A stretch of 64,000 nucleotides of DNA, from the NCBI GenBank assembly GCA_030430755.1, contig JAUIKO010000001.1:248001-312000 (forward strand), read 5' to 3'. The position numbers and the translations under genes are program-made. Positions 25,919-34,213 of the stretch are shown piece by piece (positions within the stretch are counted from its first letter, which is position 1; the number at the start of each line of letters is the position of its first letter). The notes beneath the pieces are model-generated. The model did not search any database and was not told the DNA's origin. It worked only from the letters and a program-made list of their open reading frames with translations. Origin of the DNA: Fimbriimonadia bacterium. Lineage in GTDB: Bacteria; Armatimonadota; Fimbriimonadia; Fimbriimonadales; Fimbriimonadaceae.

Positions 25919-28234
25919 ATGGGGTTAAAGGAATATAGAATCAAAAACGTACATATTTGTCTGATGCTTTCAGTGTTATTAGTGACAGGATGTAACCCAG
26001 ATTTTTTTAAAAGTTATCACTATCCAGGGTTTGATAATTTGTGTTATGATAATCATGAAAGTAATTTGAATGATCTTTTACATAAAAATATAACTTTCAT
26101 GCAGTCTACGGATCGTTCTTCTTTTGTAATAGATACTTTTAATATAGATACTGTAAAAAACAATCAAGTGAATAATCTCACGAACAATCATAGTGTAAGT
26201 ATCAATCAACATCCAATTTTTCTCAGATTTAGAGATGATTTAGAAAGATATTCGAATTCAAACTCAAATAATCTTCCTGAAAATTCTCGTTTCGCTAACT
26301 ATCGTATAGATGACTTTGGAAGACATATTGAATCCACTAGAAATATTGATCTAGGCATTTTTCATTCTTGTTTTACTGACAGAAATGATCAACAAAGAAA
26401 TGTTCCTTCCATTGGAACAATTGATCCAGAAAATTCATCCTCTTCTTTTACTGAGAGTGATGATACTCTAAGCTCTCTTGATTCTATTAGATATCTTTTC
26501 TCGGATTCTAATTCTTATACCGAGAGTGATGATCATCAGGGGAATGTTCCTTCTATTGGAACAATTGATCCAGAAAATTCATCCTCTTCTTTTACTGAGA
26601 GCAATGATCATCAGGGAAATGTTCCTTCCATTGGAACAATTGATTCAGAAAATTCATCCTCTTCTTTTACTGAGAGCGATGATACTCTAAGCTATCTTGA
26701 TTCTATTAGATATCTTTTCTCGGATTCTAATTCTTATACCGAGAGCGATGATCATCAGGGAAATGTTCCTTCCATTGGAACAATTGATCCAGAAAATTCT
26801 CAATCTACTGTTTCAAACACAAATAATGTTTCTTATTATTCTCGTTTCGCTAACTTTCGTTTGGATGATTTTATTAGATATTTTGAATCCATTGGAACTA
26901 TAGATCAAGATTTTTTTTCCTCTTCTTTTACTGAGAGCGATGATAGTCTAAACTATCTTGATTCTATTAGATACCTTTTCACGGACCTATCTAATTTTTC
27001 TGGTTCAAACTTAATAAATGAAGATTTAATTTTGACCAATGAATTAGCTCCTTTTATTGATAGAATTAAAGAATTAACAGATCATTTTCAAAATCAAGAT
27101 GATCTTAATGATTTGTCGTTTGATGAACTCAAGAGAATTATTCACGATCACGATTTTAATGAGATAGGATACCATCAGAGAGATGTTTTAAACATTCAAA
27201 AAATTGTAAAAGCAGCAGTTGTAAGGGGAGCTGATGCTAAACAAGTTGCTTCTACTATTATTAATATGATTTTCCTAAAGAGATTATATCTAATCGCTTG
27301 CAGTAATTATATGTCTAATTTATATATGAAGCTCCAATATGCTGAAGATCCTAATAATTCAAGACGGATGAGGGACTTTAAGGAGTATATTTCTATTGGT
27401 ATACACCTCAGACGTGCTATCAAAAGATTGAGTAGACAATTAGAAAGCGAAGCGGCTACATTTCGTTTTTTTCTTGAACGTAAATATGGTTATACTATAT
27501 GTGGGATTAATAGGTTGCTAACTCTCTCTAAAGATGAATTTGAACGGATAAACTATAACGAATATATTCTTAACTTAAGACCATCTAGTTTAGATGAGTC
27601 TATGTGGAGACAACAAATCATATTGGATTCTTCTTCTTCAAGCATATTAACTGAAGATTCAATGCTTACGTCTTATATTAATCCATATATCAATCAAATA
27701 AAGGAGTTGACTGCTAATATGAAACGTAAAGTGTGTGAAGATGGTTTGAGCGTAGATGAGGTTAAGAGTAAACTGTCTGATACTGATTATAAGGAGATAT
27801 TATATAATAAACAAACAATACATAGATTGCTACATATCATGATGGCAGCATATATTAAGGGAGCTGATATTAAGTTCGTTGCTTCTACTTTCCTTGATAT
27901 TATTGCAAAGAAGCGATTATATGCATTAGCTTATAACAATTATATGGCCGAATTATATTTGGAATTAGATTATTCTGAAGATTCTGACAAAGGTGTCAGT
28001 TCGGATGAATATAACACTATAGGTAAAAAAATTAAAGATCGTATAAATTCATTAAAGTTTAATTTAATGCATGAAGGTATTCAATATAGTGAAGTAATTG
28101 AACGTTTGTATAATTATTCTTTTAAAGATATCGATCAGTTATTAGCATTATCTGAAGATCAAATTGATTGTATTAATTATAATGCATATATTACGATGGA
28201 GAGTAGGGCGCGATATCTAAGAAGATTTAACTAA
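25919..28234 (+). CDS. Repeat-containing lipoprotein with two K-R/L-Y domains (A3)
   Basis: 771 residues from ATG 25919. The frame opens at 25841, but GAGATGAG precedes 25919 and the resulting N-terminus is a good lipoprotein signal: M-L-S-V-L-L-V-T-G-C, lipidated Cys25. Next come a Ser/Asn/Asp-rich region and near-identical internal repeats (nucleotides 26399-26800) built from S-I-G-T-I-D-P-E-N-S, F-T-E-S-D-D and S-I-R-Y-L-F. Two copies of the family domain fill the C-terminal half. The first has F-N-E-I-G-Y, F-L-K-R-L-Y and I-N-R-L-L-T-L-S-K-D-E-F. The second has Y-K-E-I-L-Y, A-K-K-R-L-Y and I-D-Q-L-L-A-L-S-E-D-Q-I. A lipid-anchored surface stalk carrying two domains is the reasonable reading. 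Confidence 0.82.
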   Translation: MGLKEYRIKNVHICLMLSVLLVTGCNPDFFKSYHYPGFDNLCYDNHESNLNDLLHKNITFMQSTDRSSFVIDTFNIDTVKNNQVNNLTNNHSVSINQHPIFLRFRDDLERYSNSNSNNLPENSRFANYRIDDFGRHIESTRNIDLGIFHSCFTDRNDQQRNVPSIGTIDPENSSSSFTESDDTLSSLDSIRYLFSDSNSYTESDDHQGNVPSIGTIDPENSSSSFTESNDHQGNVPSIGTIDSENSSSSFTESDDTLSYLDSIRYLFSDSNSYTESDDHQGNVPSIGTIDPENSQSTVSNTNNVSYYSRFANFRLDDFIRYFESIGTIDQDFFSSSFTESDDSLNYLDSIRYLFTDLSNFSGSNLINEDLILTNELAPFIDRIKELTDHFQNQDDLNDLSFDELKRIIHDHDFNEIGYHQRDVLNIQKIVKAAVVRGADAKQVASTIINMIFLKRLYLIACSNYMSNLYMKLQYAEDPNNSRRMRDFKEYISIGIHLRRAIKRLSRQLESEAATFRFFLERKYGYTICGINRLLTLSKDEFERINYNEYILNLRPSSLDESMWRQQIILDSSSSSILTEDSMLTSYINPYINQIKELTANMKRKVCEDGLSVDEVKSKLSDTDYKEILYNKQTIHRLLHIMMAAYIKGADIKFVASTFLDIIAKKRLYALAYNNYMAELYLELDYSEDSDKGVSSDEYNTIGKKIKDRINSLKFNLMHEGIQYSEVIERLYNYSFKDIDQLLALSEDQIDCINYNAYITMESRARYLRRFN
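26399..26800 (+). repeat. In-frame tandem repeats (144, 75 and 144 bp) in the lipoprotein gene
   Basis: The same start (AATGTTCCTTC) recurs at 26399, 26543, 26618 and 26762: steps of 144, 75 and 144 bases, all multiples of three. The two 144-bp units differ at only a few bases. A degenerate further copy of the F-T-E-S-D-D ... S-I-R-Y-L-F part lies near 26925-26985. Such identity implies recent duplication and likely length variation between strains. Confidence 0.88.
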
Positions 28235-28406
28235 TGCCTATAAAATAACCTCTGTTCATATTAGAACGTTTTTTTTAATGAGTAACATTAATATTAAATT
28301 TATTGATATCTATAAAGTCCTATCTGAAGATGAATATGTAGAAATTGCTTAGATGAGAATCTAAGCAATTGTTTGACATTATCGTGCTCGAAATACAGAG
28401 AGTAAT

Positions 28407-28434
28407 GAAAATATGTACTTTTTACAGTAGTGTT
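28407..28434 (+). promoter_or_regulatory. Upstream element shared by two paralog genes, copy 2
   Basis: Matches 24817-24844 (core ATATGTACTTTTTACAGTAG here) and ends 33 bases before the ATG at 28467. TTTACA (28421-28426) resembles a -35. Confidence 0.5.
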
Positions 28435-28466
28435 ACTCTTATGGGCGTTGGTATTATATTAATAGC

Positions 28467-29405
28467 ATGAAACTAAAGAGTAAAATAAATAAATATGCAT
28501 TAATGATGTTCTCAGGTATTTCCTTATTAAAAATCAACCATTCATTGAGTTCGTATGATCTGTCAGAATTACCAGTAAATGATATTTTTGATGTATATCA
28601 AGAGAATCACCTAAATTTTAAAGATTATTCTAACCATTTAGATAAGCTTGCTGATAACTACAATAAAAGGTTATATTCCGATAACATTTCATTAAATACT
28701 GTAAAATCTTTATTATTAAATTTTTCACATTCTGACATTTTATTTTCCACGTTGGATTTTGAAAAAATAAGTGAACAATTAGAATTATGTCCAGAAAATG
28801 AATATCATGACTTGAGCGTGAAAATACTCGATATTTGTTTTCATAAACGTCTAGTTGTTATTGCATGGAATAATGTTTTATCTCAGTTGTATGATCTCTT
28901 TGGAGAGCGATGTAGCAAGATCAATGGTTCAAACGAAATATTTAGAACTGTATCGGAAGCTCTATATTTATTAAAAAACCAACTAGATCATAAACTTAAA
29001 AATGAGTTCGTTCAAGTGAGTGATTTATTAGAAAAGCATTTGTCATACTATATGATTAATATCGATGATATTTTAGATATGAATGTCGACGAAATTTCAA
29101 ATAGAAATAATGACTTATTTTTAGAACATGTTTCCGAAAGACCAGATTCTGATTCTTTAGAAACATTAATGTGTAATGTACTCGATATTAATGAATTAAC
29201 TGTTCTGCAGAATATTTTACACCAGTATGTTCCTTATTCAAGTCATGATATCGTCAGGAATGAAAATGAAATAGATGATTACCTAGAACATTATGGGAAT
29301 CATGATTCTTTACTACAATCAGCATATGAATTAGATCAAATTATTTCTACTGCTATGCAATTCAGAACAATGGCAGAGAATAATAATTCTGAACAACAAT
29401 CATAA
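28467..29405 (+). CDS. Exported K-R/L-Y family protein A4 (unknown function)
   Basis: 312 residues. The signal-like N-terminus is MKLKSKINKYALMMFSGISL. The shared domain follows: S-D-I-L-F (89-93), I-L-D-I-C-F-H-K-R with K-R at 127-128, L-Y-D-L-F-G-E-R, E-I-F-R-T-V and I-N-I-D-D-I-L-D-M-N. It aligns almost residue for residue with the 286-residue protein at 24877 through residue 230, then has its own acidic tail of about 80 residues. The two-domain lipoprotein gene lies between them, so the pair arose by duplication of a segment that included the upstream element. Confidence 0.82.
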   Translation: MKLKSKINKYALMMFSGISLLKINHSLSSYDLSELPVNDIFDVYQENHLNFKDYSNHLDKLADNYNKRLYSDNISLNTVKSLLLNFSHSDILFSTLDFEKISEQLELCPENEYHDLSVKILDICFHKRLVVIAWNNVLSQLYDLFGERCSKINGSNEIFRTVSEALYLLKNQLDHKLKNEFVQVSDLLEKHLSYYMINIDDILDMNVDEISNRNNDLFLEHVSERPDSDSLETLMCNVLDINELTVLQNILHQYVPYSSHDIVRNENEIDDYLEHYGNHDSLLQSAYELDQIISTAMQFRTMAENNNSEQQS

Positions 29406-29581
29406 AGAGTCATAGATGTCTCTTTTCATATAATTCATCATATGAAAAATCATGTAAAAAGAGCATTCTCTTATTATCGGGATAGATGTAAAATTGTGTA
29501 ATAATGTTAACTGTAGTATCTGTATGTATATGTAAATTAGTGCTACATGTTTTGAGTTTTAAGTTTTAAGTTGAGGGAAGT

Positions 29582-30571
29582 GTGGTAAATAATAATATTA
29601 GTATAAAAATTTGTTTGATGATAGGCATATTGTTTTCAGGTGGTTGTTGGTATCAAAATAGTTTAGGTTTAGATAGGCTATACAATTATTCTGAACACAA
29701 TGAGAAATGTGAAGATTTATATTGTTTAATGTGTGGTGTGGATTGCTTTTATGATCGTTCTGTTAAATTTAATAGTGATGAGTACTTTTATCAAATAGAT
29801 AACGATGATACTTATACTGAAAGTGATTTTGACGAACTCGTTTCTGAAGAAGACAAGGATGATACCTGTTCTGAGTTAGATACAGATGATACGGTCTATT
29901 TCTCTCAAGATTCTTCATTAGATGAAGAAATTGATCATTATGTTACAGATATTAAAAAGATTACTGCTCGTATGAAGCAGAAAGCATCCACTGATGAAAT
30001 GGCCTCTGCCGAAATAGAGAAAAGTATACAAAACCTTCATTTTAAAGAAATTATCTTTACTGAAGATCAGATTCGAGAATTGAAAAAAATGATAACATCG
30101 TCATCAAATCGTGGAGTCCTTGGGTATTCGATGGCAAAAGGAATTTTACAAATTATCTTACACAAGAGATTGTACGCATTAGCTTATAATGAATATTTAA
30201 CTGATATGTATATGAAACTTGAAGAACTTGTGGATTCCAATAAATACAATGAGTTAGGTAAACAGATACATGAGTTTTTACGTTCATTAGAGACAAATTT
30301 AAAATTAGAGATTATTAAACTAAATGAAAAGTTAAAATCCGTATATAATATTCAGATTATCAATATCGAAGAATTGCTAGCATTATCTGAAGCAGACATT
30401 GCAATGTTTGATGATCATAAATATATTAGTAGCCGTCAGTATGAATATCAGAGTCAACATTTAGAAGAAAATATGTTTTATGGTAACTCAGATAGTATAT
30501 CTTCTAATGAGCATGATTATGTGTCTGCTTGGAACTATAGAATGCCTCCAACAGCTATAAATTTTTTATAA
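29582..30571 (+). CDS. K-R/L-Y family lipoprotein A5 (unknown function)
   Basis: 329 residues from a GTG start at 29582, supported by GAGGGAAG just upstream. Lipoprotein signal I-G-I-L-F-S-G-G-C with lipidated Cys22. An acidic linker follows (about 70-118), rich in D-D-T and E-S-D, like the linker of the 771-residue lipoprotein. One family domain is present: F-K-E-I-I-F, L-H-K-R-L-Y-A-L-A-Y with K-R at 195-196, K-Y-N-E-L-G and N-I-E-E-L-L-A-L-S-E-A-D-I, then K-Y-I. It is closest to the second domain of the protein at 25919: A-L-A-Y-N, E-L-L-A-L-S-E and the spacing are all shared. Confidence 0.82.
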   Translation: MVNNNISIKICLMIGILFSGGCWYQNSLGLDRLYNYSEHNEKCEDLYCLMCGVDCFYDRSVKFNSDEYFYQIDNDDTYTESDFDELVSEEDKDDTCSELDTDDTVYFSQDSSLDEEIDHYVTDIKKITARMKQKASTDEMASAEIEKSIQNLHFKEIIFTEDQIRELKKMITSSSNRGVLGYSMAKGILQIILHKRLYALAYNEYLTDMYMKLEELVDSNKYNELGKQIHEFLRSLETNLKLEIIKLNEKLKSVYNIQIINIEELLALSEADIAMFDDHKYISSRQYEYQSQHLEENMFYGNSDSISSNEHDYVSAWNYRMPPTAINFL

Positions 30572-30724
30572 GATTAGTTCCTTGAAGAGTGTGTATCATG
30601 CTCTTCATACCATACAAGAAGGAAGTATTGATGAAACTGATTTCATAAAATTAGATATACTCGAAACGGGTTTTTAGTTAGTTGTTAATAACGATCGTGT
30701 TAGGTTTTGTGTCGTGTTATACTT

Positions 30725-33022
30725 CTAGTTTAACACGGCATTAATTTTCATACTAACTTTATGATGATGGTTATATAGTGCATCTTTTGCCATTAGATCA
30801 CAGAGATCTTCATATGTTAAACCCATGGCTGTTGCGCTTTTTGTAGTTAAAGATGTTTCTGTCATACCAGGAATAGTATTGGTTTCTAAATAATAAAACG
30901 TTTCATCTTTAAGAATAAAATCAGATCTTGATAAGCCTTTACAACCTAAAATAGCATGAGCTTTTTCCGCTATATCCATGACTTCTTTGTTTAAGTGTTC
31001 TGGAATTCTTGCTGGGCTGATTTCCAGGGTCGCACCAGGGGTATATTTGGAATCAAAATCAAAGGATCCGGTGTGAGGAATAATTTCGATGGTTGGCATC
31101 GCTTTTCCGTTCAATACAGGAACTGTAATCTCAATGCCTTCGATATATTCTTCAACCAGTACTTCGCTATCATAAATGAGAGCTTCTCGTAGTGCTTTTT
31201 TATATTCTTCAGGTTTCGTTACTTTTGTAATACCAATGGTAGAACCTTGTGCATTCGCTTTGACCATCATAGGATAAGAAAGTTGTTCTGGAGGAGATGA
31301 AAAATTACTCAGAAAAACACTTTTTGGAGTAAGAATCCCTTGCTCAGATACCAACGTTTTAGTCAAATGTTTATTCATCGTTATAGATGATGAAAAAATA
31401 GGAGAATGTGTATAAGGGATATGGAGTAGTTGACATAATCCTTGAATGCTTCCGTCTTCTGCATGAGTTCCATGAAGAGCAATGAAGAGTAAATCTGGCC
31501 TGTCAACACCTGTTAAAGCACTTAAATCACCTGTAGTGAGAAGAGATTCTGTAACATCAAATAAGAATGCATCATACCCTTTTTGCAAGAGAGCTCTCTT
31601 TACTTTCTCTCCAGATAATAGTGAAATTTCTCGTTCGGTGCTATCTCCTCCGTATAAAACTGCAACTTTAATTCTGCCTTTCTTTTGTATCTCTTTAGAT
31701 AAAATAGGAGACATTTCACCAATATTTCCTACTCCAGTGCTTAAAAATAAATCTCCGGGCTTCGAAAATGATTTAAGAAAACGGGGAAGAATATGTCTGC
31801 ATGGAATATAAAAATGAGGAGCAGAAAGAAAAGGCAAAATTTGTACGGATGAGACTCCTGGTATGGTTTTTTCTCTGGAAGGGAAAATATCCGTAATCAC
31901 CACAATATCTGCGCTCGACAATGCAGTTCCGAATTCCTTTTTAAGTTCTCTTGTTCTGGAATAAAGCTGTGGCTGAAATGTATAAATGAGTCTCCTTTCG
32001 GGGTACTTGGATCTTATGGCTTTAATGGTTTCTGATATTTCCGTGGGATGGTGCGCATAGTCATCCATTACAATAATGTCTCCATCTAGATGAACCTCCA
32101 TCCTTCTTCGAGCGCCAGTATAATTCAGCAAGGCGCTCTCTGCTTGCTCGATGGGTGTTCCTATATGGATTAGCGTTTTTAAGGCTCCGGAATGATTGAG
32201 TAGATTATGATCGCCAAGAACATTTAATCGAGGTATGTTTCTTCCAAGTTCTTTATAGGACATTGAGTGATACTCGATCTTATTACCGGAATATTGTTCT
32301 GCTATTTTTTTGGCACCAGCGTCTTCGCCACAATAAACAAGTACTCCATTTTCAGGTAATTTCTGAATAAATCGGAGCATACTAGATTCAAGGGATTCAT
32401 AAGATTTATGATAGTCTAGATGATCCGGTTCTAGGTTTAGAAGAAGAATAATATCTGGTTGGATATCATGCATACTATCGTATGCTTCACAGGTTTCTAC
32501 GACAGCTAGATCTCCTTTAGGATCAAATTTAGAGGAAGATTCGAGCGCATTAGGTTTTGATCCAATCATATATGAAGGATGCAAGTTTAGTTTATCGAGA
32601 GCGGTGGCAATCATGCCAGAAGTCGTGGTTTTTCCATGTGTGCCGGTAACTGCAATAATCTTTTTATCCTTCAGAATCCAGTTAAGTACTTGCATTCTTC
32701 TAAATACGGGTAAGGCTAAGGATTTCGCTTGATGAAACTCTGGGCTCTCATCTAGAAAAATAGCATCTGAGAATATAATCTGTTCGTTACTGTTTAAGAG
32801 AATGTTCTGGTGGTTATAGTGAACAGTTATGCCAGATTTTTCTAATTCAAGAGTATTATGATTAACTTCACGATTGCTCCCACGGACCTTGAATCCTTTC
32901 TGCTGTAGCATTTCTGCTAATGGAGCCATGCCAGTACCTCCTATTCCCACTAAAAAAAAATGTGTTGCAGATTCAAGCGTACTAGCATTGTTAAATAGGA
33001 CCCACTCTTGTTTTGTTCTCAT
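30725..33022 (-). CDS. murC: Fused UDP-MurNAc-L-Ala ligase / D-Ala-D-Ala ligase (MurC-Ddl)
   Basis: Two cytoplasmic peptidoglycan enzymes in one 765-residue chain. Residues 1 to about 446 are MurC: N-terminal G-I-G-G-T-G-M, ATP loop G-T-H-G-K-T-T (127-133), and D-D-Y-A-H-H-P-T-E. From about 450 to the end is Ddl: V-A-V-L-Y-G-G-D-S-T-E-R-E-I-S, A-L-H-G-T-H-A-E-D-G, K-A-N-A-Q-G-S-T-I-G and the C-terminal R-S-D-F-I-L ... E-T-N-T-I-P-G-M-T. Both sets of catalytic motifs are intact. This domain order is known from Chlamydiae. Last gene of the murD-ftsW-murG-murC/ddl unit on the - strand. No murB is next to it. Confidence 0.95.
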   Translation of the reverse strand: MRTKQEWVLFNNASTLESATHFFLVGIGGTGMAPLAEMLQQKGFKVRGSNREVNHNTLELEKSGITVHYNHQNILLNSNEQIIFSDAIFLDESPEFHQAKSLALPVFRRMQVLNWILKDKKIIAVTGTHGKTTTSGMIATALDKLNLHPSYMIGSKPNALESSSKFDPKGDLAVVETCEAYDSMHDIQPDIILLLNLEPDHLDYHKSYESLESSMLRFIQKLPENGVLVYCGEDAGAKKIAEQYSGNKIEYHSMSYKELGRNIPRLNVLGDHNLLNHSGALKTLIHIGTPIEQAESALLNYTGARRRMEVHLDGDIIVMDDYAHHPTEISETIKAIRSKYPERRLIYTFQPQLYSRTRELKKEFGTALSSADIVVITDIFPSREKTIPGVSSVQILPFLSAPHFYIPCRHILPRFLKSFSKPGDLFLSTGVGNIGEMSPILSKEIQKKGRIKVAVLYGGDSTEREISLLSGEKVKRALLQKGYDAFLFDVTESLLTTGDLSALTGVDRPDLLFIALHGTHAEDGSIQGLCQLLHIPYTHSPIFSSSITMNKHLTKTLVSEQGILTPKSVFLSNFSSPPEQLSYPMMVKANAQGSTIGITKVTKPEEYKKALREALIYDSEVLVEEYIEGIEITVPVLNGKAMPTIEIIPHTGSFDFDSKYTPGATLEISPARIPEHLNKEVMDIAEKAHAILGCKGLSRSDFILKDETFYYLETNTIPGMTETSLTTKSATAMGLTYEDLCDLMAKDALYNHHHKVSMKINAVLN

Positions 33023-33041
33023 GATAAACTCAATAATAAAC

Positions 33042-34211
33042 TTAAAATAATGTTTGACTTATATTTAAGTATACTTTTTCTGCTGCATGGTCTGGATTCC
33101 ATTTCATTAATTCAGATGAGGCTGCTCGGTACATGAGCGGGTTTTCTATCCAGAAATTAAGATTCTCTAGAAGAGATTCCTGATTCAGATGTTCTTGATG
33201 AATGATTTTTGTGAATCCCATATCTTGGAATTCTATACCATTTTGAATTTGATGGTTTCCAGTTGAGTAGGGGTAGGGAATAAGGATAGATGGTATTCCA
33301 AATAAAGCTGAATCGATGAGTGTTCCTGCACCTGATCTGCCAATGAGTATGTCAGTTTCCGAGAGGAGCTGATACAGGGCTGGTTTATCAGCAAATGAGA
33401 TTAGATGATAATGTTTGGGATCAATCTTGCAAATTTCCATAAGCTTTAGACACGATTCATAATCGTTTTTTCCAGTAATATGTGTCATCTTTATGTTTTT
33501 AGGAATGTTTGATCTAATATAGTGGTAGCTGTTTAAAATCATGGTATTGATAGCTTTTGCACCTTGAGATCCACCTGTAATTAATATATGGATAGTATCA
33601 TTTGCATGGATGTCTCTAACTTTTCTTTCTTTTGAAGTGAAACAGAATGGCTCATTGCTCTGTGAGATTTCTTGTGATACTTCTTGTGATATTTCTTGCG
33701 ATATGCCCTGAGATATACCTGGCAAAATAGGAAGTCCTGTTCGAGTAATAGGAACATGTTTCATGTATTTTTTTGTGGTATGGAATGTTGTGAAAACATG
33801 TTTAGCAACTTGAGAAAATAACTGTATAGTTCTTCCTGGTATTGTATTTTGTTCATGGAGATATAGAGGTATGCGAAGTAGCCATGCTGCAAAAAGAACA
33901 GGGGCACTGGAATATCCTCCTGTAGCAAACACTAATGATGGCCTGCGAAAAATAAAGTGGCACAAAACCATTAGGGTTGCAATGATGAAGGATAATCTTG
34001 CTAAAATTCCTTTGAATGTTCTTATTGAAGTAAAAGGTTCTGATGGGAAACACTTACAAGGTATTCCATGATCTTGGCAAGCTGTTTTTTCTATGCCTCG
34101 AATCGATCCGAAGTAGAGGACGTTATGCCCATTCTTTTTAAATATTTTAGCAACAGACAGAGCAGGGAAAACATGTCCTCCTGTTCCACCACCGGTAATA
34201 ATAACGTTCAT
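33042..34211 (-). CDS. murG: UDP-GlcNAc:lipid I GlcNAc transferase MurG
   Basis: Makes lipid II from lipid I on the inner face of the membrane. The N-terminal G-G-G-T-G-G-H (7-13), the H-E-Q-N-x-x-P-G-R segment and the C-terminal donor site (I-T-G-G-S-Q-G-A, G-R-S-G-A-G-T) are present. At 389 residues it is about 30 longer than usual. The extra length includes an inserted low-complexity run near 164-184 made of I-S-Q-E/G units, which should fall in or near the inter-domain linker. It starts 2 bases before the ftsW stop in the operon order. Confidence 0.95.
   Translation of the reverse strand: MNVIITGGGTGGHVFPALSVAKIFKKNGHNVLYFGSIRGIEKTACQDHGIPCKCFPSEPFTSIRTFKGILARLSFIIATLMVLCHFIFRRPSLVFATGGYSSAPVLFAAWLLRIPLYLHEQNTIPGRTIQLFSQVAKHVFTTFHTTKKYMKHVPITRTGLPILPGISQGISQEISQEVSQEISQSNEPFCFTSKERKVRDIHANDTIHILITGGSQGAKAINTMILNSYHYIRSNIPKNIKMTHITGKNDYESCLKLMEICKIDPKHYHLISFADKPALYQLLSETDILIGRSGAGTLIDSALFGIPSILIPYPYSTGNHQIQNGIEFQDMGFTKIIHQEHLNQESLLENLNFWIENPLMYRAASSELMKWNPDHAAEKVYLNISQTLF
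33661..33720 (-). repeat. Five 12-bp tandem repeats inside murG
   Basis: Five consecutive 12-base units (33661-33672 through 33709-33720, for example TGTGATATTTCT) encode G-I-S-Q / E-I-S-Q / E-V-S-Q tetrapeptides. In-frame, so copy number can change without frameshift. Confidence 0.8.
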
Positions 34212-34213
34212 AA

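Noticed and set aside
26399-26800. Regular repeats that could look like a CRISPR array
   Set aside because: Units are 144/75/144 bases, in frame, without short identical repeats and unique spacers. They encode part of a lipoprotein.
26478-26903. Two alternative frames across the lipoprotein repeats
   Set aside because: They arise because the repeat has an open second frame; no start signals, and the main frame has the lipobox and domains.
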